Source of the DNA: Oscillospiraceae bacterium
Lineage (GTDB): Bacteria > Bacillota > Clostridia > Oscillospirales > CAG-272
NCBI GenBank assembly: GCA_015063745.1
Contig: SVTO01000015.1
Span: 1 to 50,350 of the forward strand
Length of the DNA stretch: 50,350 bases
Direction of reading: 5' to 3'
Part shown: piece by piece, positions 25,594 to 34,187 of the stretch
Position numbering within the stretch: the stretch's first letter is position 1
How the letters are laid out: every line of letters starts with the position of its first letter
The notes under the pieces: model-generated
Told to the model about the DNA's origin: nothing
Databases searched by the model: none
Seen by the model: only the letters and a program-made list of their open reading frames with translations
Made by a program: the position numbers and the translations under genes

Positions 25594-25622
25594 TTGACAA
25601 AAAACGTAAAGAATGGTATAAT
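25594..25622 (+). promoter_or_regulatory. Promoter of the rpmG-secE-nusG-rplKA operon
   Basis: Consensus TTGACA (25594-25599), 17-base spacer, consensus TATAAT (25617-25622). A leader of about 160 bases follows, with a CGCGCA/TGTGCG hairpin potential. Confidence 0.9.
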
Positions 25623-25792
25623 AGATGTACCTCGCGCAGGGGGTTCTTTTTTTGTGCGTTCATGTCCGGTCATAGCATGAGCGTATAGGGTTTTATGGAA
25701 CCGTGGAAACACAAGCCCGGCAGAGGGAGGTACATGGATCAAAAGATCCCAAAAATGGGAGTTTCCCAAATTTAACAGGAGGTGCCGAACAC

Positions 25793-25942
25793 ATGAGAGT
25801 AAAGATCACTCTTGCCTGCAGCGAATGCAAACAGCGCAACTATGACACAAAGAAAAACAAGAAGAATGACCCTGACAGATTAGAGCTGAACAAATACTGC
25901 CGTTTCTGCCGTAAGCATACGCTTCACAAGGAAACCAAGTAA
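25793..25942 (+). CDS. rpmG: 50S ribosomal protein L33
   Basis: The 49-residue protein [17 protein letters not shown]...YCRFCRKHT contains the two CxxC pairs of the zinc-binding (C+) L33 form. The ATG at 25793 follows AGGAGGTGCCGAACAC. First gene of the operon; secE begins 16 bases later. Confidence 0.97.
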   Translation: MRVKITLACSECKQRNYDTKKNKKNDPDRLELNKYCRFCRKHTLHKETK

Positions 25943-25958
25943 TTAAAGGAGCTTAAAG

Positions 25959-26228
25959 ATGGCTGAAAAAGAAAAGAAGGCCCTGGAAGCGAAAGCGGAA
26001 AAGCCTGCCAAGCAGGACAAGGAAAAGAAACCTTCCGTATTCAAGCGTCTGGGTGCATGGTTCAAATCACTCCGTTCCGAGTCCAAGAAGATCTCCTGGG
26101 CAAGCTGGGAGTCTGTTCGTTCCAATTCCATTATCGTTATCATTGCTGCAGTGATCTGCAGTGCCGTAATCGGATTGCTGGACTACGGATTTTCCGCAGC
26201 AATTGTCGGACTCAGCCGCCTGATCTGA
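25959..26228 (+). CDS. secE: Preprotein translocase subunit SecE
   Basis: The 89-residue protein has a lysine-rich N-terminal extension (about 28 residues), the conserved amphipathic cytoplasmic helix with ESKKISWASWESVRS, and one membrane helix (IIVIIAAVICSAVIGLLDY). It stabilises SecY in the translocase. RBS AAAGGAGCTTAAAG. Position between rpmG and nusG is the standard arrangement. Confidence 0.95.
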   Translation: MAEKEKKALEAKAEKPAKQDKEKKPSVFKRLGAWFKSLRSESKKISWASWESVRSNSIIVIIAAVICSAVIGLLDYGFSAAIVGLSRLI

Positions 26229-26272
26229 CAGGACTGCAAAAATCTCGAATGGTCTGAAACGAAGGGAGTACC

Positions 26273-26830
26273 ATGAGCGATTTTGATAAAATGAACGAAG
26301 GCCTGAGATGGTATGTAGCACATACTTACTCCGGCTACGAAAACAAGGTAAAAACCAACCTTGAAAAGATTGTTGAGAACAGAGGCCTCCAGCACCTGAT
26401 CGACGATATCCGTATTCCTACGGAAATCGTAGTGGAAACAGATGGTACAAAGGACGAGCCCAAGGAAGTGGAAAACAAGATTTTCCCCTCCTACGTACTC
26501 ATCAAGATGGTTATGACCGATGAAAGCTGGCATGTAGTACGGAATATCCGTGGTGTAACGGGATTCGTTGGCCCGGGATCCAAGCCGGTTCCCCTGACGG
26601 ACGAAGAAGTTGCCGCCATCATCAGCGAAGAAGGACAGGTTGTATCCGCAACCACTCTGGAAATCGGCGATATGGTGGATATTATCGACGGTCTGTTCCG
26701 CAATTACAGCGGTAAGCTTTCCGAAATTTCCGAAGACGGCGAAGAAGTAACGGTAATCGTATCCACAGTAGGACGCGATATGCCCCTGAAGCTGGAACGG
26801 AAGCACATACGTAAGGCTGCTGAACAGTAA
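26273..26830 (+). CDS. nusG: Transcription termination/antitermination protein NusG
   Basis: The 185-residue protein has the NGN domain (LRWYVAHTYSGYENKVKTNL; PSYVLIKMVM; VRNIRGVTGFVG) and a C-terminal KOW domain (GDMVDIIDGLFRNYSG). It binds RNA polymerase and modulates pausing, linking to ribosomes and Rho. RBS AAGGGAGTACC. Confidence 0.97.
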   Translation: MSDFDKMNEGLRWYVAHTYSGYENKVKTNLEKIVENRGLQHLIDDIRIPTEIVVETDGTKDEPKEVENKIFPSYVLIKMVMTDESWHVVRNIRGVTGFVGPGSKPVPLTDEEVAAIISEEGQVVSATTLEIGDMVDIIDGLFRNYSGKLSEISEDGEEVTVIVSTVGRDMPLKLERKHIRKAAEQ

Positions 26831-26892
26831 GCCCGTATGTAACTGCATATTGCAGTATGGGGAGACGACGCCCCTCAACCGCCGTCAAGAAA

Positions 26893-26936
26893 GTGGGAGG
26901 AAGAAAAATTTTTACCATTCTTCCGTCATAAACCAC
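26893..26936 (+). promoter_or_regulatory. Putative L1-binding autoregulatory leader before rplK
   Basis: GTGG (26893-26896) pairs with CCAC (26933-26936) around an inner GGAAGAA/TTCTTCC helix with an asymmetric loop. Position and shape fit the L1 target known upstream of rplK-rplA in other bacteria; the match is structural, not exact. Confidence 0.5.
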
Positions 26937-26955
26937 ATTAGGGAGGAAATTTGCT

Positions 26956-27381
26956 ATGGCAAAGAAGATTATTGGCTATATCAAGCTGCAGCTTCCCGCT
27001 GGTAAGGCTACTCCTCAGCCGCCCGTAGGTCCTGCGCTTGGTGCATATGGTGTTGCTATTCCTAACTTCACCAAGGAATTTAACGAACGTACCAAGAACG
27101 ACATCGGTCTGATCATTCCTGTAGTTATCACAGTATACGCTGACCGTTCCTTCACATTCATTACCAAGACCCCTCCGGCTCCTGTACTGATCAAGAAGGC
27201 TTGCGGTATCGAAACTGCTTCCGCTACCCCCAACAAGACCAAGGTTGCTACCATCAAGAAGGATCAGGTTCGCCAGATCGCTGAAACCAAGATGAAAGAC
27301 CTTAACGCCGGTTCCATTGAAGCTGCTATGAGCATGATTGCTGGTACTGCACGCTCCATGGGTATCGTAGTAGAAGACTGA
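26956..27381 (+). CDS. rplK: 50S ribosomal protein L11
   Basis: The 141-residue protein shows [20 protein letters not shown], the hallmark N-terminus, and the C-terminal rRNA-binding domain ([13 protein letters not shown] at the end). It forms the GTPase-associated centre with 23S rRNA. RBS GGGAGGAAATTTGCT. Codon use shifts to T-ending forms typical of highly expressed genes here. Confidence 0.98.
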   Translation: MAKKIIGYIKLQLPAGKATPQPPVGPALGAYGVAIPNFTKEFNERTKNDIGLIIPVVITVYADRSFTFITKTPPAPVLIKKACGIETASATPNKTKVATIKKDQVRQIAETKMKDLNAGSIEAAMSMIAGTARSMGIVVED

Positions 27382-27395
27382 GGAGGATTGTACAG

Positions 27396-28088
27396 ATGTT
27401 CAAAGGTAAGAAATATGTAGACAGCGCAAAGCTGCTGGATAAGTCCAAAATGTATGATCCCGAAGAAGCTCTGGAACTGGTTTGCCAGACTTCCAAGGCT
27501 AAGTTCGACGAAACCATCGAAATCCACATCCGTCTGGGCGTAGACTCCCGTCACGCTGACCAGCAGGTTCGTGGTGCTATCGTTCTCCCCAACGGTACCG
27601 GTAAGACCGCTCGCGTTCTGGTATTCGCTAAGGGTGAAAAGGCTGATGCTGCCAAGGCTGCAGGCGCTGACTATGTTGGCGATACTGACCTGGTAGAAAA
27701 GATCCAGAAGGAAAACTGGTTCGAATTCGACGTTGTAATCGCTACCCCCGACATGATGGGTGTTATCGGTCGTCTGGGTCGTGTGCTCGGTCCTAAGGGC
27801 CTGATGCCTAACCCCAAGGCCGGTACCGTTACCATGGACGTAGCTAAGGCTGTTGCTGAAGCTAAGGCCGGTAAGATCGAATACCGTCTGGACAAGACCA
27901 ACATCATCCACTGCCCCATCGGTAAGGCTTCCTTCGGTAAGGAAAAGCTGGCTGAAAACTTCAACACCCTCGTCGGTGCTGTTATCAAGGCCAGACCCGC
28001 TGCTGCCAAGGGTCAGTATATCAAGAGCTGCGTTCTCGCTTCTACCATGGGCCCCGGCATCAAGGTAAACAGCGTAAAGCTCGGCTAA
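27396..28088 (+). CDS. rplA: 50S ribosomal protein L1
   Basis: The 230-residue protein contains [40 protein letters not shown] and [11 protein letters not shown], all typical of L1, the stalk protein that moves deacylated tRNA and represses its own mRNA. RBS GAGGAGGATTGTACAG. The operon ends here with a terminator: the usual next genes rplJ-rplL-rpoB are absent. Confidence 0.98.
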   Translation: MFKGKKYVDSAKLLDKSKMYDPEEALELVCQTSKAKFDETIEIHIRLGVDSRHADQQVRGAIVLPNGTGKTARVLVFAKGEKADAAKAAGADYVGDTDLVEKIQKENWFEFDVVIATPDMMGVIGRLGRVLGPKGLMPNPKAGTVTMDVAKAVAEAKAGKIEYRLDKTNIIHCPIGKASFGKEKLAENFNTLVGAVIKARPAAAKGQYIKSCVLASTMGPGIKVNSVKLG

Positions 28089-28106
28089 TTATCATTCCGA
28101 TAATCG

Positions 28107-28144
28107 AAAAGACTCCAGTATCTTATGGTACCGGAGTCTTTTTT
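28107..28144. terminator. Bidirectional terminator between rplA and spoIIP
   Basis: AAAAGACTCC and GGAGTCTTTT form a 10-bp stem, followed by T residues on the plus strand and TTTT on the minus strand. Confidence 0.85.
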
Positions 28145-28147
28145 GTT

Positions 28148-29422
28148 TCATTCGATACTGCTGCCGGGGGCAATGATCTCATCCGCTATCACATCCGCCA
28201 GCAGCCGGACGGCGTTTTCCACATCTTCCCGATCCGATGCGGCAGCCCCGGCTTCGATAAGCAGCGCACCTTTGGCATACTGGGCGTTGAATGAAGCGGA
28301 GCGCAGGTTGATATCCCGCATCAGCGTCGGGAAACGTCCGTGCAGACCGGCCTGCAGTCGAACCGCCAGCGACAGATTTTCCAGCCACCCCGTATGTCCC
28401 GACCCGCCGTGATCCGTCCCCACAACAAACATCATCTGTGCATAACCGATACCGTCCCTTTCCGTATACGGCGCAACACCGTTGTTTTCTCCGTCCGTAA
28501 TAGCATCCCGATGTACATCGAAGATGTACGAGACGGAAGGATACTGCCTCAGAACGGTTTTGATATACAGAGAAGCATTGTAGTACGCGCTGTCAAAGGA
28601 ATCCTCATCGAATAATGTGGTGCAGTGCAGTACGGGAATACCGCGGCTTTCCAGAATGTCCGCCATCAGTGCGCCGATGGAGGTGATGTTCCGCTCACTT
28701 TCCGCCGTGTGATAACCGTCCGCACCGCAATCGGCAAAGGCTTCCGTCCCGTGGGTGTGCAGGATCAACACAACAGGTGCATCGGTTCCATGTTCTTTCT
28801 GCAGCTCGGCTAAGGAAGGGATGGGCGTACGGGTGAGCAGAGTGTCCAGATCGGGAGAATAGGGCGTTTCGTTGATCAGCCCCAGTCCCATGGGAGATCG
28901 GGATGACAGATCGTACCGACGGATGCCCGAAGCAGGGACGGTTTCTGGCTTGTCTTCGTTGGCGGGCAGGGAAGACAGTACATTGTCCGTGTCCATTTCA
29001 CTTTCGGCTTGCCCGGGCGAATCGTCTGTTTCCTTCGGCGGTGTGACGGACTGTACCGTTACACGATCCATCCCACCAAACAATTCTCCCACAGCAATAT
29101 GCCCGATCCCGCCGGCCAGAAGCGCTCCCGTTTCCGAAAGAAGCGTTATACTGTACACCGCCAGCGCAAACATGGCCATGATACCCATGAATATCCGCAG
29201 AAATGCCCGCAGAATACCGGGATGTGCAGAAGCAGAGGAGGGCGTTTGCGTATCGTCCTGTACGGTGGCGTCACGGACAGTAACCGTATGTATTTCCGTC
29301 CTTTCCGGCTGTGAGGTCGGCGGGGACGGATCCGGCTGGGGCAGGGGGAGGGGAATCTGCCCGATCAGCGTCATGTCGGCGTTTTCCGGATTCTCGTAAG
29401 TTGTATGTGTCTGATCCATCAT
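28148..29422 (-). CDS. spoIIP: Stage II sporulation protein P
   Basis: SpoIIP is the amidase/endopeptidase that works with SpoIID and SpoIIM to digest septal peptidoglycan during engulfment. The 424-residue protein has a proline-rich cytoplasmic N-terminus, one membrane helix (IFMGIMAMFALAVYSITLL), a linker, and the catalytic domain with LILHTHGTEAF, YIFDVHRDA and a final LIEAGAAAS (metal ligands His, Glu, His, Glu). The ATG at 29422 (MMDQTHTT) follows GAAAGGACTGTCGAAA; an in-frame ATG at 29446 has no such site. It lies 83 bases after gpr, as in Bacillus. Confidence 0.9.
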   Translation of the reverse strand: MMDQTHTTYENPENADMTLIGQIPLPLPQPDPSPPTSQPERTEIHTVTVRDATVQDDTQTPSSASAHPGILRAFLRIFMGIMAMFALAVYSITLLSETGALLAGGIGHIAVGELFGGMDRVTVQSVTPPKETDDSPGQAESEMDTDNVLSSLPANEDKPETVPASGIRRYDLSSRSPMGLGLINETPYSPDLDTLLTRTPIPSLAELQKEHGTDAPVVLILHTHGTEAFADCGADGYHTAESERNITSIGALMADILESRGIPVLHCTTLFDEDSFDSAYYNASLYIKTVLRQYPSVSYIFDVHRDAITDGENNGVAPYTERDGIGYAQMMFVVGTDHGGSGHTGWLENLSLAVRLQAGLHGRFPTLMRDINLRSASFNAQYAKGALLIEAGAAASDREDVENAVRLLADVIADEIIAPGSSIE

Positions 29423-29505
29423 TTTCGACAGTCCTTTCCGAAGCATGGGATAGTACTATTCTTTTATGCGGCGGAACGGGGAAATAGAACCCGCAGCCGG
29501 GGAAA

Positions 29506-30330
29506 TTATCCGGTTATCTGTGAAAACAGTGTACGGTTGATCGCACCGGCAATGATTTCGCTGTACCCCTCCACGATCCGGTCGACGGAAGAATGGGAAA
29601 CGGTTACGGCCGGACCATCCGGTGCAAAATTTTCGCCGCCCAGCGCATCCCGGAACATGACATCCGAAGAAATTACCGTAGGCACACCCACCGTGATCAC
29701 CGGGCAGGGCATGGTACGGCTGCTGATCTCACCGGACTCCGGGGCAGTGCCGCCGCTGCCGGGAATAACGCCCACATCCGTCACCTGAATCACCGAAGCC
29801 AGACGCTGCAGACTGCGTGCACATAAGGCATCCACCGTAATCAGCAGATCGGGATGCATCCGTTCCGCTACAGCATGTACCAGGATGTCGGAAGCGATCC
29901 CCGTTCGTGCCGGCACACCCGGACAGAATACATAGATCTCCCGCTCCGCCCGCAAACCGCCGGGAAAAACGGGAATCCGCCTGCAAACGCCATACCCAAG
30001 CGCATCCGGTGTAACCTCTCCGTTGCCGAGGCCGCAAATCAGTACCCGGCAGTTCCGGAGACAGATCCCGGCACGTCCGACATATTCCGTGAGTATATCG
30101 GACAGTACCCGCAGACAGCGTACCCTTGCGGCGGTGTCCTCCTGCCAGACGGTTCCGCTGATGATGGAGTGATATGATCCGTCCGGGGTGAGGGAAGCAT
30201 GGACGGGCAGACCGTGATGGGTGGATTCGGTGGTGCTGAGTCCATGAACCGGGGCGGCGAATCCGAAATTTTCCAGAACGAGTCCGCTTCGGGGGGATGG
30301 GTGGCCGATGGTTGAGAATAAGGGAAACAT
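29506..30330 (-). CDS. gpr: Germination protease (GPR), short divergent form
   Basis: GPR degrades small acid-soluble spore proteins at germination. Retained are the two aspartates of the family: Asp109 in GLGNGEVTPDALG and Asp167 in LITVDALCARSL, followed by VIQVTDVGVIPGSG and VITVGVPTVI. At 274 residues it is clearly shorter than the 320-370-residue family norm. The N-terminal RTDLAxE processing region is not recognisable and LGP is LGY. It may be an intact but trimmed variant. RBS AGAGGTAGTCT. Probably transcribed in the forespore with spoIIP; no sure sigma-G promoter was seen. Confidence 0.85.
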   Translation of the reverse strand: MFPLFSTIGHPSPRSGLVLENFGFAAPVHGLSTTESTHHGLPVHASLTPDGSYHSIISGTVWQEDTAARVRCLRVLSDILTEYVGRAGICLRNCRVLICGLGNGEVTPDALGYGVCRRIPVFPGGLRAEREIYVFCPGVPARTGIASDILVHAVAERMHPDLLITVDALCARSLQRLASVIQVTDVGVIPGSGGTAPESGEISSRTMPCPVITVGVPTVISSDVMFRDALGGENFAPDGPAVTVSHSSVDRIVEGYSEIIAGAINRTLFSQITG

Positions 30331-30556
30331 AGACTACCTCTTTGCTGAAAAAATGGGATAAATTATGGTTGACACAAGTCATTTCGGTTATACGCCGCAT
30401 TATATTTATAAGGAAAATTTCCGTCGGCTGTTCCCGGAAGGGTAAAGCCTTCGCGAAACAGGAGGGGGGGCGTGACAAGTGTACGGTAAAATGCACAAAA
30501 ATGACAAATTTAATTGTGCATATGGATGAAACTTGAGAGTTCGGGAAAAGTTGATG

Positions 30557-30585
30557 TTGATTATTTTCCAAAAAGGTGTTATAAT
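30557..30585 (+). promoter_or_regulatory. Promoter of the substrate-binding lipoprotein gene
   Basis: TTGATT (30557-30562), 17-base spacer, TATAAT (30580-30585). The rest of the 307-base gap 30331-30637 shows nothing else clear. Confidence 0.75.
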
Positions 30586-30637
30586 GGTGTGAGTAAAATA
30601 CCCGTAGTTACTACGCTCTGAGGAGGATAAAAAAACT

Positions 30638-32404
30638 ATGAAAAAAATACTGTCCCTCATTCTGGTTGCGCTGATGCTGATGACCACAATGGCGAGCTGC
30701 ACAACGCTCGAAGGAAAAGACAGAGGTGCGGTCATTGATATGTACCTTGGTACTGAAGTATACGACTTTGACCCGCAGAATCCCATTACGGACGACGCAC
30801 AGCTGCGCTTCATGAGCCTTATTTATGAAGGTCTGACCCGTATCGGTGAAAACGGCAAGTGGGTCAAGGCAATGATGAAGGATTACAGAGTAGAACAGAG
30901 AGAAGACGGTGTATTCTCCATCGTAGTAGACCTCGGTGGTCTGACCCGCTGGAGCGACGGCCGTACCGTTCAGGCTATCGACTTTGTATACTCCTGGAAG
31001 CGTCTGCTGGATCCCGAAGCAGAAAGAGAAGGCGCTTCTCTGCTGTACGATATCCGCAACGCAAAGGCTGCCAAGCTGGGCGATGTTTCCATTGACGACG
31101 TCGGCATCGCAGCTGTAGATACCTATGTTCTGCAGATCGAATTCGAAGGTGAAGTGGATCTTGACAACTTCTTTACCAAGTGCGCTTCCATCGCTCTGGT
31201 TCCCCTTCGTGAAGATATGATCAGCCGTATCGGCGAAAAGTGGGGTACCAAGACCACAACCGTTCTCAGTAACGGACCCTTCGTACTCAGAGAAATTGCC
31301 GAAAACGGTCAGATCGCAGTGGGCCGTTCCACCTATTACTATCTGTCCCAGGAAAAGGACAGCAAGGAACCTCTGGATAAGTATGTAATCCCCTACAGAC
31401 TGGTCAACAAGTTCACCACCGGTGACGAACAGGCACAGCTGGATGCATACAAGGCCGGCACTCTCGGTTCCACCATTTATCTGGACAACAATCTTCCTCT
31501 GGCAGAACGTGCCGCACTGAAGAAGGATGCTGAAGTCACCGATATGATGGCTACACATACCTATGTGTTCAACACCAAAAACGAACTGTTTGCAGATGCC
31601 AACGTTCGCCGCGCACTTTCTCTTGCCATTGACAGAGATACCATCGTGGAAATGATTACCTTCGCAAAGCCCGCTACCGGTTACATTCCTTATAAGGTAT
31701 TCGATGCCAAGACCGGCAGCTCCTTCCGTAAAGAAGGCGGCGACCTGATCGCATCCACCGCCAATGTGGAAGAAGCCAAGAATCTGCTGAAGACTGCCGG
31801 CGTATCCGGTGGTTCCTTCACCATTACCGTTCGTGACAACGAAGTGGACATGGCAGTTGCAGATTACGTTAAGGGCGTTTGGGAAACTCTCGGCTTTACC
31901 GTTAAGATTGACAGCTCTCTGGGTCTCCAGCTGAGCGAAACCGGCGTAACCACCGACCTGTTCATGGAAGCATACAAGGCAGGCGACTTCGATGTAATCG
32001 CCGTAGATGCCATGATGCAGACTGCAGACGCATTCAATGCACTTTCTCAGTTCGCACCCGCATACTCCGGCAACGGCGTGGATATGGCTTCTCCGAACTA
32101 TGATCTCTACGGTCATATTTCCGGTTACAACAGCGAAGCATATACTGCTCTGATCGAATCTGCCGATGCAGAACTGGACAACGCAGCCAGAACCGCTATT
32201 CTGCATGACGCGGAAAAAATGCTGATCGACGACATGCCCGTATGCCCGATCTTCTTCCTGCAGGATGCTTACATTGTTTCCGATGAACTGACCGGCGTGG
32301 ATTCCGACTACTTCGGCATGCGTATCTTCAACGATGCTAAGCTCAATGATTATATGACCAAGAAGGCGGCAACCGATACTGGGGATGACTCCAGCGCTTC
32401 CTGA
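30638..32404 (+). CDS. Oligopeptide-type ABC transporter substrate-binding lipoprotein (family 5)
   Basis: The 588-residue protein has a lipoprotein signal (MKKILSLILVALMLMTTMAS then Cys21) and the SBP_bac_5 fold: MSLIYEGLTRIGENGKW, VDLGGLTRWSDGRTVQAIDF, VYSWKRLLDPEA, NVRRALSLAIDRDTIVEM. It would be anchored outside the membrane and deliver peptides to an OppBCDF-type transporter, but no permease or ATPase is adjacent. RBS GAGGAGGATAAAAAAACT. A terminator follows, so it is a single-gene unit. Codon use suggests high expression. Confidence 0.92.
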   Translation: MKKILSLILVALMLMTTMASCTTLEGKDRGAVIDMYLGTEVYDFDPQNPITDDAQLRFMSLIYEGLTRIGENGKWVKAMMKDYRVEQREDGVFSIVVDLGGLTRWSDGRTVQAIDFVYSWKRLLDPEAEREGASLLYDIRNAKAAKLGDVSIDDVGIAAVDTYVLQIEFEGEVDLDNFFTKCASIALVPLREDMISRIGEKWGTKTTTVLSNGPFVLREIAENGQIAVGRSTYYYLSQEKDSKEPLDKYVIPYRLVNKFTTGDEQAQLDAYKAGTLGSTIYLDNNLPLAERAALKKDAEVTDMMATHTYVFNTKNELFADANVRRALSLAIDRDTIVEMITFAKPATGYIPYKVFDAKTGSSFRKEGGDLIASTANVEEAKNLLKTAGVSGGSFTITVRDNEVDMAVADYVKGVWETLGFTVKIDSSLGLQLSETGVTTDLFMEAYKAGDFDVIAVDAMMQTADAFNALSQFAPAYSGNGVDMASPNYDLYGHISGYNSEAYTALIESADAELDNAARTAILHDAEKMLIDDMPVCPIFFLQDAYIVSDELTGVDSDYFGMRIFNDAKLNDYMTKKAATDTGDDSSAS

Positions 32405-32451
32405 AGCACCAGCTGCCATTCTAAAATCGCGTATATTCCTTACATTACACG

Positions 32452-32485
32452 AATTCGGGGGGCAAAAACCGGCTCCCCGAATTTC
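32452..32485 (+). terminator. Terminator of the lipoprotein gene
   Basis: ATTCGGGG and CCCCGAAT form the stem, followed by TTCTGTGTT. Confidence 0.75.
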
Positions 32486-32532
32486 TGTGTTGATTTTGAC
32501 TGAATTTGTGAAGAAAGTTAGGTATTGAGCAA

Positions 32533-33120
32533 GTGGCCGAGCTGCTTAGAGAACCGGATCAGGTCAAAGTATTTATTTTGTACCTGCTGGATAAGATAGG
32601 GTATCCCCTGAATTATACGGATGTTGCTTCCATAATCATCCGTGACGGACTGGTGGATTATTTCAATTTTGTGGAATGTTTCCAAAGCCTTCTGAAGCAG
32701 GAACTGGTGGAAGGCAAAAAAGGTGAAGATGAAATCGTGGATCTGAACAACTTCAGACCCGATGACGAAGCCGTACTCTTTTATGTTACCAAGAAGGGTC
32801 GCATCATCGCGGAAGGTCTGGCAGAGGATCTGCTGATGGCCGCTGTCCGGGAAAAAAGCTATATCAGCGCTATGCGGCATCTCTCCCTGGAAAAGCGTGG
32901 GGCTGTGATCGATCACAACTGCGAAAGGGACGGGGACGGTTATATTTTCCATTGTACCATCAAGGACAAGGACGGTATGGCACTGAAGCTTTCCCTCCGT
33001 GCGGATACGTACAATCAGGTGCGCCGTATGGAAATGAACTTCGAGGATAAGCCGGATGTTGTCCTCCGCGGCATTACCGCATTGGTCACCGGAAATGTGA
33101 ATTATTTATTCGAAAATTAA
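32533..33120 (+). CDS. DUF4364 family protein
   Basis: The 195-residue product matches the clostridial DUF4364 family: an N-terminal winged-helix-like part (VKVFILYLLDKIGYPLNYTD, FNFVECFQSLLKQELVE) and a C-terminal alpha/beta region. A DNA-binding role is suspected. The first codon appears to be GTG at 32533 with only a partial AGG ribosome-binding site; no ATG in frame lies nearby upstream. Confidence 0.82.
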   Translation: MAELLREPDQVKVFILYLLDKIGYPLNYTDVASIIIRDGLVDYFNFVECFQSLLKQELVEGKKGEDEIVDLNNFRPDDEAVLFYVTKKGRIIAEGLAEDLLMAAVREKSYISAMRHLSLEKRGAVIDHNCERDGDGYIFHCTIKDKDGMALKLSLRADTYNQVRRMEMNFEDKPDVVLRGITALVTGNVNYLFEN

Positions 33121-33234
33121 AAAACTTAGGATAGTTACAAGTGTAATTCATTCATTTTATAACGTATTGTGTCGATAATGCACAATAAAGACGAAAAAAT
33201 GAAAGAATTTTATAAAAATATTTTAACATAACTA

Positions 33235-33262
33235 TTGACAAAATACGGATTCATGATATAAT
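33235..33262 (+). promoter_or_regulatory. Promoter of the sigma-factor gene
   Basis: TTGACA (33235-33240), 16-base spacer, TATAAT (33257-33262). The predicted transcript start near 33269 argues against the ATG at 33272 as start codon. Confidence 0.8.
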
Positions 33263-33325
33263 AAAGTATGAATGTACGGTTTTTTGTTTAATTTTTCTAC
33301 AACCGTACAGATACAGGAGTTGTCG

Positions 33326-34033
33326 GTGTACACAGATAACAAAAAAGATCATGCAGTTGTAAAACAAACGGACGGCACAGGTACCGCTGCTGCCGGGAAC
33401 CGGGAATACGATCCGGAAGCAGAGGCAAAGGCCTTGGATCTTGTGGAACGGATTCAGGGGGGCGATGAAGATGCCTTCCGGCTGCTGACACTGCAGTACA
33501 GACAGCTTGTGGATTCCATGGCAAACCGCTTCGCTCCGTCATTGGGACTCTTGGAAACAAGCACCAACGCGGACGGCATCGGTATGGAGGAACTGCGGCA
33601 GGACGGATATGTTGCTTTGTACAAGGCGGCGATGTCCTACGAAGCCGGAACGGACGGAAAAGGCAAAGCAGTCCGGTTTGGTCTGTATGCAAAGATCTGT
33701 ATACGGAACGCCTACATTTCCGAGGTACGGCGATACAAGCGGGCACTGCGGCGTATGGAAAAGGAAAAAGAAACCGCAGGCGGCAGGCAGGGAAGACTGG
33801 AATGGATCCAGAACAATATGCAGGCAGCCGACGGTGCCGGAGAAGACGGTGCGCTGCTGAAGCAGATATGTGCATCGCTTTCCGATTATGAGAAGGCCGT
33901 GTTCATGCAGTATCTCCAGGGCAAACCGCCGAGAGAGATTGCCGTGAGCCTGAACCGATCCGAAAGATCCGTCAGCAATGCCATCTACAGGATCAAAACC
34001 AAAAACAGAGGACTTCTGGACAAGAACCTCTGA
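33326..34033 (+). CDS. RNA polymerase sigma-70-family factor (SigH-like)
   Basis: The GTG at 33326 follows AGGAGTTGTCG and lies 57 bases past the predicted transcript start; an ATG at 33272 would be nearly leaderless. The 235-residue protein has a region 2 (ERIQGGDEDAFRLLTLQYR; LRQDGYVALYKAAMSYE; FGLYAKICIRNAYISEVRRY) and region 4 (LSDYEKAVFMQYLQGKPPRE then a helix-turn-helix with NRSERSVSNAIYRIKTK). This resembles SigH-type factors of sporulating Firmicutes, but an acidic insertion before region 2.2 is unusual. No anti-sigma factor is adjacent. Confidence 0.82.
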   Translation: MYTDNKKDHAVVKQTDGTGTAAAGNREYDPEAEAKALDLVERIQGGDEDAFRLLTLQYRQLVDSMANRFAPSLGLLETSTNADGIGMEELRQDGYVALYKAAMSYEAGTDGKGKAVRFGLYAKICIRNAYISEVRRYKRALRRMEKEKETAGGRQGRLEWIQNNMQAADGAGEDGALLKQICASLSDYEKAVFMQYLQGKPPREIAVSLNRSERSVSNAIYRIKTKNRGLLDKNL

Positions 34034-34088
34034 ACATCCGGGAACGGATAAACATTGTATATACATCCTGCGGGATTTATATAAAAAA

Positions 34089-34153
34089 TGCCCGAATAGC
34101 TTAACGGTAGAGCGTTGTTTCCAAAGGTGACGGTGCGAATCCGTCGAGGGCAG
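34089..34153 (+). ncRNA. tRNA-like element lacking a normal anticodon arm
   Basis: The 64-base sequence has TGCCC/GGGCA ends, a D-arm (GCTT...GAGC with AACGGTA loop) and a perfect T-arm (GACGG-TGCGAAT-CCGTC, where TTCGAAT would be normal). Only 15 bases lie between these arms instead of about 22, and they do not form a 5-bp anticodon stem; CCAAA in the middle mimics a tRNA-Trp anticodon loop. It cannot be a standard decoding tRNA. It ends 35 bases before the zinc-ribbon gene, so it may be a leader element of that mRNA or a decayed tRNA. Confidence 0.6.
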
Positions 34154-34187
34154 AAAATTTTCATCACACTAAAGCGAGGAAAAAAAG

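Noticed and set aside
34089-34153. Functional tRNA-Trp (CCA)
   Set aside because: The anticodon stem cannot form and the region is about 8 bases too short, so it is listed as a tRNA-like element instead.
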